Positions 1 to 5,869 of a stretch of DNA of 6,666 nucleotides are shown here, piece after piece. The stretch comes from W11650 sp041844915 (GTDB lineage Bacteria > Bacillota > Clostridia > Lachnospirales > Vallitaleaceae): contig JBGZBY010000006.1 in assembly GCA_041844915.1 (NCBI GenBank), positions 1 to 6,666 of the forward strand, in the 5' to 3' direction. Each line of letters opens with the position of its first letter. The stretch's first letter is position 1. Made by a program: the position numbers and the translations under genes. Below the pieces are notes generated by a model. It made no database searches, had not been told where the DNA came from, and saw only the letters and a list, made by a program, of their open reading frames with translations.

Positions 1-1
1 G

Positions 2-499
2 CTACTTGTCGATAAAGAGAGTGCAAAGGTCGTAAAACGCATTTACCATCTTGTTATAGAGGGATATGGAGTAACACAGATAGCAGATATATTAACCAAA
101 GATAAAGTCCTTATCCCATCAGCTTATGCAGAAATACATTATCCTGAAAATAACCATAGCTCCAAGAAAAGAGGAATAGAAGCCCCGTATTTTTGGACAC
201 CGACCACAGTAGGTTATATCTTAGAAAAAAGAGAATATATACAGTATTTTGAAGATGAAATAGAAAGCTATCATCAGAGAAAAGTTGACACCGATAAATT
301 CTTAAAAATGATAGAGAAATATACCGATATTGAGGAACTGACAGTATCAATGATAAATGAGTATATAGAAAAAGTTGTCGTCCATGAAGCAACAGGAGGA
401 AGAAAAGGCAAAGACAGAAAACAACAAGTCGATGTGTATTTTAACTTTATAGGCAACTGTCAAGTACCACAAAAAGCTGATATAGAAAAAATGGCTTAA
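2..499 (+). pseudogene. Large serine recombinase, 3' part with internal deletion
   Basis: An open frame enters from the left edge and reads without a stop to TAA at 497-499 (165 codons visible). The first 80 or so residues (LLVDKESAKVVKRIYHLV through GVTQIADILTKDKVLIPS to WTPTTVGYILEKREYI) match the 'recombinase' domain that follows the catalytic resolvase domain in large serine integrases of Clostridia conjugative transposons. The last 75 residues (KYTDIEELTVSMINEYIEKVVVHE, then QVDVYFNFIG) match the C-terminal DUF4368-type tail of the same proteins. Between them, at about 240-250, the zinc-ribbon and most of the coiled-coil region are missing, although the frame is kept. Family members normally have some 200 or more residues there. 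The catalytic serine domain would lie left of the window. Without the zinc ribbon it is unlikely to integrate DNA normally. The family call is strong; the loss of function is inferred. Confidence 0.8.
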
Positions 500-511
500 A
501 AATAGTATAAT
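483..511 (+). promoter_or_regulatory. Candidate sigma-A promoter after recombinase
   Basis: A perfect TATAAT at 506-511 lies 17 bases after TAGAAA at 483-488 (4 of 6 matches to TTGACA). The -35 lies inside the recombinase 3' end. It could drive the broken membrane gene starting at 534 or 561. The 14-base string AAAAATAGTATAAT at 498-511 recurs exactly at 1075-1088, which also sits at the 3' end of a reading frame. The -35 is weak, so the call is tentative. Confidence 0.35.
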
Positions 512-533
512 GATAACATAAATTTGGGAGAAA

Positions 534-1087
534 ATGCAATCAGAAAGAGATGAATGTTCGATGAGAAAGTATTTTGTATGGACTATTATAATAGCGATTT
601 TAACGGTAATTTATGTAGCGTTGATTCATATATATGGATAGAAATGATGCACGGGGACATCTTTCTCTGCTGTATCTTTTGCTTCATTTTACAGGAGTGA
701 TTCCCTGTGGGATTGCGACTGTCCGTATTTTAATATGTGTCGAGGAATCGGTATGGGAGTGGTTTTGCAAGAAATATGGCAGTTATGTTGATTCACATAT
801 TTTCTTATATCCTATCATCTATTTCATTTATGTTATCATCTTCGGTGTCGGACCGCGTGGAGGTGGAATTGTTCCGCTCACAATACTGGTTGCAGTGGGA
901 ATGGGACCTACCATGATCGGCATTTTGATTGGAAATTTACTTTTGGGAAACGGTTGGACATTTATTATATAGACGACATAAAATCGTATACCCAAATACG
1001 AAGCTGGGATTAACTTCATATTTTGTGGAAGTCCTGAAAGCAAGTAGAAAATCTGACAGTGGAAAAAATTCTATAAAAATAGTATAA
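534..1087 (+). pseudogene. Small multi-pass membrane protein, split by two frameshifts
   Basis: Three consecutive frames appear to make one protein. Segment one starts at ATG 534 (GGGAG at 526-530, close spacing) or ATG 561 and encodes a hydrophobic helix (WTIIIAILTVIYVALIHIYG) ending at TAG 639-641. Segment two overlaps it (ATG 634, stop 970-972) and carries about three hydrophobic stretches (LSLLYLLLHF; IFLYPIIYFIYVIIFGVG; IVPLTILVAVGMGPTMIGIL). Segment three is one frame further on and reads WETVGHLLYRRHKIVYPN, then a basic hydrophilic tail ending at TAA 1085-1087. Joining the frames near 640 and 940 gives a protein of about 175-185 residues with four membrane helices and a positively charged C-terminus, a sensible topology. 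I do not recognise the family. Alternatively segment one is a separate small membrane peptide and 634-972 a genuine 112-residue protein. Sequencing error could also produce the shifts. Confidence 0.5.
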
Positions 1088-1088
1088 T
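1060..1088 (+). promoter_or_regulatory. Candidate sigma-A promoter upstream of the 1226 gene
   Basis: TATAAT at 1083-1088 is placed 17 bases after TGGAAA at 1060-1065 (4 of 6 to TTGACA). It overlaps the end of the preceding broken membrane gene and lies about 138 bases before the ATG at 1226. That interval (1089-1225) is AT-rich, has no reading frame of note, and contains only a weak 7-bp inverted repeat (CTAAAAT 1092-1098, ATTTTAG 1119-1125). It would leave a long leader of about 130 nt. Confidence 0.35.
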
Positions 1089-1225
1089 ATCCTAAAATAT
1101 TCAGAGAGAAAAATTAGAATTTTAGAGAAGTAAGAAATAGATTTATGGCATTAATAGAGTAAAATAAAAGTTATGGAATATGAAGAGATATAAGCAATTT
1201 ATATGAATGGGGGTAATGATAAGAT

Positions 1226-2011
1226 ATGAGTTTTGATTTATTTGTTTTTGAAAGAAGAAGTTGTATCAATACTTCTTTGGATATTTTTTCTTATCAGGAG
1301 AAGTTTACAGAGTACACAGAAGATAAAGACTATAATTCTTTGAATGGGTGTTCTGATATTATCTCCTCGTGGGCGAAAAAAATGTTCGAGAAATTTCCAC
1401 CGATGAACGGAGAATATGCACCATCTGATGAAATTGCTTATGCGTCGGAGGAGTCGGAGAACCATCTAACAGACTATAGCCTTGGAAAACATGGGGTGTA
1501 TTGTGCGTTTTCCTATTCGGTTGCCGAGGAGGCTCTTGAATATATAAAAAGCATTGCCGACGAATACAAGGTAGGTTTTTATGACATGCAAAGTAATGAT
1601 GTGATTTTCGGCAAAGGAATTGAAATTTTGAAATATAGAACTGAGAGCCATGGTGATACCATGGGCGACCTTGACAATATTGAGGGAGTGATTGATACTC
1701 TTGACAGCATAGAAAGAGGAACAACTAATAGAGAAAATGCGTTTATTACAATTTGGTTTGAAACAGACGGTGTGGAGAGCAACTATATTCAAGCTACCCC
1801 GTATTATAAGTCAAAAGGATTTTTCAAGAATATCTTTCACAAAAACAAATCAAATGATATATTCGGTTATTTTTTTGAGATTGAAAAAGACAGTGCTTTA
1901 TATCAGACTCTAATAGAAGATAAGAATGAATTAAAAGAGATGGTAAGAGCATGGTGTATTGACAGAAAAGAACCGGATATTAGTAAATATAAAAAGATTC
2001 TGGATTGGTAA
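1226..2011 (+). CDS. Hypothetical cytosolic protein, unknown function
   Basis: An intact 261-residue frame begins MSFDLFVFERR and ends KKILDW at TAA 2009-2011. It has no signal peptide and no membrane helix. It is rich in acidic and aromatic residues, with charged stretches (EKFTEYTEDKDYNSL; EIAYASEESENHLTDYSL) and a mixed alpha/beta look. I cannot assign a family with confidence. Size, acidity and location beside a recombinase remnant are compatible with an immunity protein or other mobile-element cargo, but this is inference only and no toxin partner is seen. The ATG at 1226 is preceded by GGGGG at 1209-1213, about 12 bases away, which is a long spacing. No other start in this frame has a better site. 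A candidate promoter lies at 1060-1088. Base composition is AT-rich like the preceding genes and unlike those downstream, so it belongs to the left-hand unit. Its stop codon lies almost on the junction with the permease remnant. Confidence 0.85.
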   Translation: MSFDLFVFERRSCINTSLDIFSYQEKFTEYTEDKDYNSLNGCSDIISSWAKKMFEKFPPMNGEYAPSDEIAYASEESENHLTDYSLGKHGVYCAFSYSVAEEALEYIKSIADEYKVGFYDMQSNDVIFGKGIEILKYRTESHGDTMGDLDNIEGVIDTLDSIERGTTNRENAFITIWFETDGVESNYIQATPYYKSKGFFKNIFHKNKSNDIFGYFFEIEKDSALYQTLIEDKNELKEMVRAWCIDRKEPDISKYKKILDW

Positions 2012-2022
2012 AACTATTTTAC
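1995..2022. other. Recombination/deletion junction between two unrelated regions
   Basis: Left of this point the DNA is AT-rich and codes for the hypothetical protein ending at 2011. From about 2014 it codes for the interior of a sugar permease whose first 60-80 residues are absent, and the third-position GC content is visibly higher. No inverted repeat, target duplication or transposase is evident at the join. An illegitimate deletion or recombination that fused an integrated element to the operon is the simplest reading; an assembly join cannot be excluded. Confidence 0.6.
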
Positions 2023-2537
2023 ATCAAACAGCATATCGCCTTGTGGGAAAGTCTTTTGCGTACTTTTACCTATGGCTTCGGCAAGGTTGTTATTATCATT
2101 CCCTTGGCATTTTTGCTGGCTTATTTTTTAAGCGAGAGCAAAAAGCTGTATACCGTGGCGCAAAGCGTTATTTTTCTGCCGACGATTATGAGCTCGGCGG
2201 TTATGGGATTGGTGTTTTATTTGCTGTTTAATGCCTATAACGGAGAAATCAATAAGCTGCTTTTGGCTTCCGGACTGATTGCTCAGTCGATTAACTGGCT
2301 GGGGAATATGCTATGGGGACTCTGGTTTTGACAGCGGTTTGGGGCGGCTTGGGTAATTATATGGTATTGACCGAGGGAGGCCCCAACAATAAGACGATGG
2401 TTGCTTCTCTGTATAATTATCGTTATTTTTTTCCCATCTCGGCAACAGAATCAACAGTGCCTCAATATGGCTATGGCGTGGCGCTAAGTGTGGTGACGGC
2501 GTTTGTCGCCGGCTGGATGATATTTATTGAAGGGTAA
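2012..2537 (+). pseudogene. Sugar ABC transporter permease (LplB/UgpA type), degraded
   Basis: Remnant of a CUT1-family inner-membrane permease that would form a heterodimeric sugar channel with the product of the next gene. From about 2014 the frame reads FYIKQHIALWESLLRTFTYG, then helices (VVIIIPLAFLLAYFL; AQSVIFLPTIMSSAVMGLVFYLLF) to NWLGN, ending at TGA 2329-2331. The continuation (LVLTAVWGGLGNYM) is in the +1 frame from about 2313, so there is a frameshift near 2309-2313. Straight after WGGLGNYM comes VLTEGGPNNKT. In intact relatives these blocks are separated by some 50-60 residues holding another helix and the EAA loop that docks on the ATPase, so an internal deletion lies near 2365. 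The tail QYGYGVALSVVTAF is typical, but the frame stops at 2535-2537 with an atypical end (WMIFIEG). The first 60-80 residues are also absent, replaced by the 1226 gene. Three or more lesions make it non-functional. Confidence 0.85.
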
Positions 2538-2575
2538 TGCGTATTAACGCGGCTTAGCGTATAAGGGAGAATGCT

Positions 2576-3264
2576 ATGGAAAAACATAGGAAAAAACGAG
2601 GAAATTCCTTTTCGATTTTTCAGCTTTGTTCAAAGGGAGCAAAAAATATTTTTATCCTGGCGATGGTTGTATTTACTCTTTATCCTGTAATATATATCTT
2701 GATCGGCTCCTTTAAGACCAATGCGGAACTGACCTCCGGCGTCCGTTTTTTTCCGGAGAAGTGGCAGTTTCAAAATTATTATTAGGCGTTTGTAGAAGCG
2801 GATTTTTTGCGATATTCTCTGAATAGTCTGATCGTTTCCGGAGCAGTTACAGTACTGGCTCTGCTGACGACTTCCCTAGCGGGCTTTATTTTTGCCAGAC
2901 GTAGCCTTGTCGGGAAAAATTGCTGCTGGCGCTTTATTTGTCGATGATGTTTGTATCGCTTGGCTCAATTACTCTATATCCGATTTATGGAATCATGCGT
3001 TCGCTTCAATGGCATAAAAGCTTAGCTGCTTTGATTTTAACGATGACCGGCGGGCAGGCTGCCAATGTTTTCTTAGTAATGGGCTTTATCAAGTCGATTC
3101 CGCAGCAGCTGGATGAGGCGGCCATTATTGACGGCTACTCGATTTATCAGGTGTATTATAGGATTATATTGCCCTTGATTAAGCCGATTTTGGGTGTGGT
3201 GGCTTTATTTTCCTTCCGCAATACATGGAACGATTATATTACCGGCTTGACGAATACCTGCTAA
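2576..3264 (+). pseudogene. Sugar ABC transporter permease (MalG/YtcP type), degraded
   Basis: Second CUT1 permease. The native start is kept: ATG 2576 follows AAGGGAG (2563-2569) at 6-base spacing, 38 bases after the first permease. It reads a basic N-terminus, a first helix (NIFILAMVVFTLYPVIYILI) and GSFKTNAEL as usual, but stops at TAG 2783-2785 right after QFQNYY. Past the stop the same frame continues in family style (AFVEADFLRYSLNSLIVSG through TSLAGFIFARRSLVGK) to the A5 run at 2915-2919. There a missing base moves the protein to the frame starting TTG 2920 (LLLALYLSMMFVSLGS). The EAA loop is intact in that frame: LDEAAIIDGYS followed by IILPLIKPI. After RNTWNDYIT (about 3243) homology ends, and the frame runs on to TAA 3262-3264 over the regulator scrap. 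About 50-60 C-terminal residues with the last helix are lost. A nonsense codon, a frameshift and a truncation together indicate a dead gene. Confidence 0.88.
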
Positions 3265-3440
3265 AGCCCTTTTTGCCGCAGGAGCTTTTGTGGAATACCT
3301 CTTTGAAAATTCAGGATATTGCCGAAGCCTGCGGTTATGACGATCAAAGATATTTTGCCAGCAGCTTTAAAAAACAATACGGCTGCACTCCGACCGGCTT
3401 TAAGGAAATTGCGGAGAAAGAGGGTATGTTCTTTTTTTAA
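3244..3440 (+). pseudogene. YesN-like response regulator scrap: receiver end joined to AraC HTH
   Basis: In the frame ending at TAA 3438-3440, DEYLLKPF (3249-3272) is the end of a CheY-like receiver domain, including the invariant lysine-proline pair. After LPQ it passes directly into ELLWNTSLKIQDIAEACGYD and then DQRYFASSFKKQYGCTPTGF, which is the second helix-turn-helix of an AraC/XylS domain with its conserved GY...YF...F+...G.TP pattern. In intact YesN-type regulators of polysaccharide operons, well over 60 residues (in many a long linker plus the first HTH) separate these parts, so an internal deletion lies at about 3273-3288. The receiver core with the phosphoacceptor aspartate is also missing, its place taken by the permease remnant. 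An ATG at 3225 in this frame lies within permease sequence and probably has no meaning. The regulator probably once controlled the adjacent transport and lyase genes, as YesN does in analogous operons. The family call is firm; operon control is inference. Confidence 0.78.
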
Positions 3441-3455
3441 TAAATTTTACGTGGG

Positions 3456-3600
3456 AGCTGGCGAGTGCTTGCCTGTAGAAAGCAGAGGGCAGGAAGCCTT
3501 CAAGCCATAGATAGGCTATAGCTTAGTGGGGTACTTTGAGATATGCCGTGCAGGAGATCAAATAGCCTCAAAAAGGTGCGAGAAATGGGAGAATGTTGGT
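3456..3600. repeat. Tandem ~150-bp non-coding repeat, copy 1
   Basis: Copy 1 of two direct repeats begins AGCTGGCGAG and ends AATGTTGGT. It matches copy 2 with about 96% identity, including unbroken identity over 3528-3590 versus 3682-3744 and over 3468-3500 versus 3620-3652. Differences are single substitutions at 3467, 3527 and 3591, a CT/TC swap at 3516-3517 and a 2-base GA insertion in copy 2. No frame is shared or open. Three possible hairpins are visible: CTTGCCTG (3468-3475) with CAGGAAG (3490-3496), one bulge; AAGCCATAG (3502-3510) with CTATAGCTT (3516-3524), one mismatch and a 5-base loop; and TTTGAG (3535-3540) with CTCAAA (3567-3572). I do not recognise it as a known riboswitch, intron or insertion sequence. 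Strand is undetermined. Confidence 0.9.
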
Positions 3601-3607
3601 ATTAGGA

Positions 3608-3754
3608 AGCTGGCGAGTTCTTGCCTGTAGAAAGCAGAGGGCAGGAAGCCTTGACAAGCCATAGATAGGTCATAGCTTAGCGGGGTACTTTGAGATATGC
3701 CGTGCAGGAGATCAAATAGCCTCAAAAAGGTGCGAGAAATGGGAAAATGTTGGT
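3608..3754. repeat. Tandem ~150-bp non-coding repeat, copy 2
   Basis: Copy 2 starts 152 bases after copy 1 and ends about 17 bases before the lyase ribosome-binding site. The first and third hairpins are kept (third: TTTGAG 3689-3694 with CTCAAA 3721-3726). In the middle hairpin the CT-to-TC swap weakens the loop-side pairs. The sequence after it (GGTGCTGGGGAA, 3752-3763) resembles the spacer joining the copies (GGTATTAGGAA, 3598-3608). This suggests that the repeat unit is the full 152 bases and that more copies may once have existed. The two-base insertion creates a TTGACA at 3651-3656, but no convincing -10 follows at the right distance. Confidence 0.9.
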
Positions 3755-3770
3755 GCTGGGGAATACAGAC

Positions 3771-3776
3771 AGGAGG
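3771..3776 (+). promoter_or_regulatory. Ribosome-binding site of the lyase gene
   Basis: Perfect AGGAGG, 8 bases before ATG 3785. An ATG at 3778 sits only one base after the AGGAGG, is in another frame, and is too close to be used. The site therefore settles the lyase start at 3785. Confidence 0.85.
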
Positions 3777-3784
3777 AATGGAGA

Positions 3785-5785
3785 ATGATACAATTTAGCG
3801 ACTTGCAGATAGCCGAGCTGCGCCGCAGACGGGAATATTTTTCGGGAGCAATCGCCAAATGCCGGAAAGAGGTTGAAGAAATCTATCAAGGGGAGATTAT
3901 CGTGTCTGATTCGGGAATTGCGAATTGGAGCTTGTATTATTTTTGCTCGGAATGCTCGGTAAAGCTTGATTTTCAACGGAACATGCCAACGGAGCATGTC
4001 TGTCCGAGCTGCGGAAGGGTCTACTGCGGAGAGCCGTATGACGGTGCGTGGTGGGGGATCGTCAATGATTCGACAGCCAAGCTGGTATATAAAATGGCGA
4101 TTCTCTGGCTGATTACAGAAGAAGCCTCTTATGCCCGAAAGTCGATAGAAATTTTGCTGGCGTATGCGCGTAAATATGCTGATTATGAAATTCATGGGGA
4201 TATTCCCTATAACGGTCCTGGCAGGGTTGGCGCGCAGACCTTGGACGAGGCCAATTTTCAAAGAATGATGGCAATGGCTTATGATATTTTGCAGACGGAA
4301 ATGAGTGGCGCGGAAAAAGAGGAAATCAGGGATAAGCTGCTTTTGCCGGCGGCGGATTTTCTGCTGGCGCATCGAACGCCGCAGCTGCACAACCATGAGG
4401 TCATTATAAGCTCGGCGATTGCGGTGATTGGCATCCTTTTTCAAAGGGAGGATTATATTTTTCCTGCCTTATATGGAAAATACGGCTTGTATGATCAGCT
4501 GGAAAAGGGAATGCTGGAAAACGGGATGTGGTTTGAGGGGGCGTTCAGCTATCATTTTTATGCCCTGACCAGCTTTTTTGATTATGAGAAATTTGCTTTG
4601 AATACAAAATACAGCGGCATCCGGCATCCGAATTATCGAAAAATGATTGAGATGCCAGTTCCGTACTGGGAGCCGGAGCAGAATTTTCCGATGCTCAACG
4701 ATGCCAATTACGGGCATGAGGATCAGTGGCAGGCACTGTATGAATTTGCCTATTGTCAATTGGGAACGAGGGCGGCGGCGTTTATCTTGGGAAATTGCTA
4801 TCAGGCAAGAGAAAGAGATAATTTAGACGCATTGCTGTATGGAGCGGAAAAGGTCGAAGCGGTGGACTGGGAGCAGGGCAATATACTGCCGCCGGTCGGC
4901 AGCAGCGGGCATACGGTGCTAAGAGGAAAGGAAGGGCGTTATCTGCTGTTTAAGCATGATTGCTATGGAGGAGAGCATGATCATTATGATCGGCTAGGCC
5001 TTAGCTATCGGGCCTTTGGCAGGAGAATTTCGGCTGATTTGGGCACAACCGGCTACGGCGCAGAGCTGCATTATGATTATTATAAAAATACCGGCAGCCA
5101 CAATACCTTGATGATTGGCGAGGAAAACCAAGCTCCCGTCAATGCGGTTTTAACCAGCTGTGAAGAAAAGGACGGTGTGATTTGTATCGAGGCAGAGGCG
5201 GACTGGCAAAAGCCTTATCAGCTCCCGGACAGCTTTACTATTGTGCAGTGGTCAGAAGAAAATTATCAAAAAGTTAAAATGAAGCGCCGATTGATATGGG
5301 CAGAGGATTACTTTATTGAGATTTTCCAAGCAACAGGAATCCCAGAGGGCAAAGCGATTGACTGGATTATGCACTTTAATGGGAGGAGGATAAACGAAAG
5401 CGGAGAGAGTGAGCCTGTGGCGGGGGGCTTTGTCAAAAAGCCATTAAGGCATCTTCAGCAGGTAAAGTGCTCGCAGCCGCAGGGAAATGCTTATCTCCGG
5501 CAATATCAAACGGAGGACATCATTACCAATGTCTTTGGCATGATAAACGGGCAGATGCTTTATGATGCCTGTGGTCCGGACAATCCCTCCAATACGGAAA
5601 TCGCTTATCTGCTGGAGAGGCGATATGGCGACCGGCTGCTGGCGGCGCATGTGGTAGAAAGCTGGCGGGAAAAGCCGAAGCTGGAGCAGGTCTATTTCCG
5701 GCAGGAGGCGGATACATTAAAAATAGAGGTGCTGACGGAAGGACGGACAAGGCGGTTTGCGGCTGCGCTTGACCTATTCCTATGA
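3785..5785 (+). CDS. Heparinase II/III-like polysaccharide lyase, cytosolic
   Basis: Intact 666-residue protein, a usual length for the heparinase II/III-like lyase superfamily (alginate, heparin and related uronate polymers, beta-elimination). Visible layout: a Cys4 cluster at residues 54-76 (CSEC...CPSCG), probably zinc-binding; an alpha/alpha toroid over roughly 85-350 with LHNHEVI (His202, Asn203, His204) and WFEGAFSYHFYAL (Tyr256 region); and a beta-sandwich from about 375 with GGEHDHYD (His398, His400), ISADLGTTGYG (Asp418) and TGSHNTL (His439). From memory, the family uses a catalytic His/Tyr pair and a further His, with a His-Asp-His zinc site, and these positions fit that pattern. 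The exact lyase family and substrate cannot be told. There is no signal peptide, so it probably acts in the cytosol on imported oligosaccharides. That fits the adjacent remains of a sugar ABC transporter and YesN-type regulator. It is the only member of that cluster left intact. The last residues may be altered; an alternative frame reads LTYSYDVAAKD just past 5770. Confidence 0.9.
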   Translation: MIQFSDLQIAELRRRREYFSGAIAKCRKEVEEIYQGEIIVSDSGIANWSLYYFCSECSVKLDFQRNMPTEHVCPSCGRVYCGEPYDGAWWGIVNDSTAKLVYKMAILWLITEEASYARKSIEILLAYARKYADYEIHGDIPYNGPGRVGAQTLDEANFQRMMAMAYDILQTEMSGAEKEEIRDKLLLPAADFLLAHRTPQLHNHEVIISSAIAVIGILFQREDYIFPALYGKYGLYDQLEKGMLENGMWFEGAFSYHFYALTSFFDYEKFALNTKYSGIRHPNYRKMIEMPVPYWEPEQNFPMLNDANYGHEDQWQALYEFAYCQLGTRAAAFILGNCYQARERDNLDALLYGAEKVEAVDWEQGNILPPVGSSGHTVLRGKEGRYLLFKHDCYGGEHDHYDRLGLSYRAFGRRISADLGTTGYGAELHYDYYKNTGSHNTLMIGEENQAPVNAVLTSCEEKDGVICIEAEADWQKPYQLPDSFTIVQWSEENYQKVKMKRRLIWAEDYFIEIFQATGIPEGKAIDWIMHFNGRRINESGESEPVAGGFVKKPLRHLQQVKCSQPQGNAYLRQYQTEDIITNVFGMINGQMLYDACGPDNPSNTEIAYLLERRYGDRLLAAHVVESWREKPKLEQVYFRQEADTLKIEVLTEGRTRRFAAALDLFL

Positions 5786-5805
5786 TGTGGCGGCAAAGGA
5801 CAGGA

Positions 5806-5843
5806 AAAGCCGGAATTTATGTTTGATTGACATTTCCGGCTTT
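5806..5843 (+). terminator. Terminator-like hairpin after the lyase gene
   Basis: A perfect 10-bp inverted repeat, AAAGCCGGAA (5806-5815) and TTCCGGCTTT (5834-5843), with an 18-base loop, begins 20 bases after the lyase stop. The U-tract is short: TTT in the stem, then GTATAAT. It is therefore an imperfect intrinsic terminator. A run of A on the 5' side could let it work weakly on the other strand too. Its loop and 3' side overlap the promoter of the next gene. Confidence 0.65.
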
Positions 5844-5855
5844 GTATAATATAAT
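5827..5855 (+). promoter_or_regulatory. Consensus sigma-A promoter for the kinase-like gene
   Basis: TTGACA (5827-5832) and TATAAT (5850-5855) are both perfect and separated by exactly 17 bases, the optimum. A second TATAAT at 5845-5850 overlaps but would be only 12 bases from the -35. Transcription would begin near 5861-5864, giving a leader of about 70 nt before ATG 5934. The -35 box lies in the loop of the upstream terminator hairpin, and the hairpin's 3' arm lies in the spacer. Confidence 0.8.
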
Positions 5856-5869
5856 TGCAGCAGATAGAA

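Noticed and set aside
1203..1229. Nine-codon upstream frame (MNGGNDKI) overlapping ATG 1226
   Set aside because: No ribosome-binding site of its own and no attenuator structure; the G run inside it is more likely the site for the main gene.
1359..1792. Overlapping minus-strand frames of 108 and 121 codons
   Set aside because: Antisense to the intact 1226 gene, with no ribosome-binding site or recognisable motif.
3225..3440. 71-codon frame taken as a complete small AraC-type regulator
   Set aside because: Its ATG lies inside the conserved permease sequence (TWNDY in the other frame), and the rest is a receiver end fused to an HTH, so it is better read as a deletion remnant.
3651..3679. TTGACA at 3651-3656 in repeat copy 2 as a lyase promoter
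   Set aside because: No acceptable -10 box occurs 16-18 bases downstream; the nearest candidates (CATAGC, TAGCTT) match poorly or are badly spaced.
3456..3754. Tandem repeats as a CRISPR array
   Set aside because: Units are about 150 bases and identical almost throughout, with no short repeat/variable spacer pattern and no cas genes.
3456..3754. Repeats as a group II intron or known riboswitch
   Set aside because: No domain V hairpin, intron-encoded protein or hallmark core of the cobalamin, c-di-GMP, T-box, TPP or SAM classes could be found by eye.
3722..4444. 240-codon open frame on the minus strand under the lyase gene
   Set aside because: It lies opposite a clearly conserved lyase region and the repeat, has no family motif, and is basic and low in complexity as expected of an antisense shadow.
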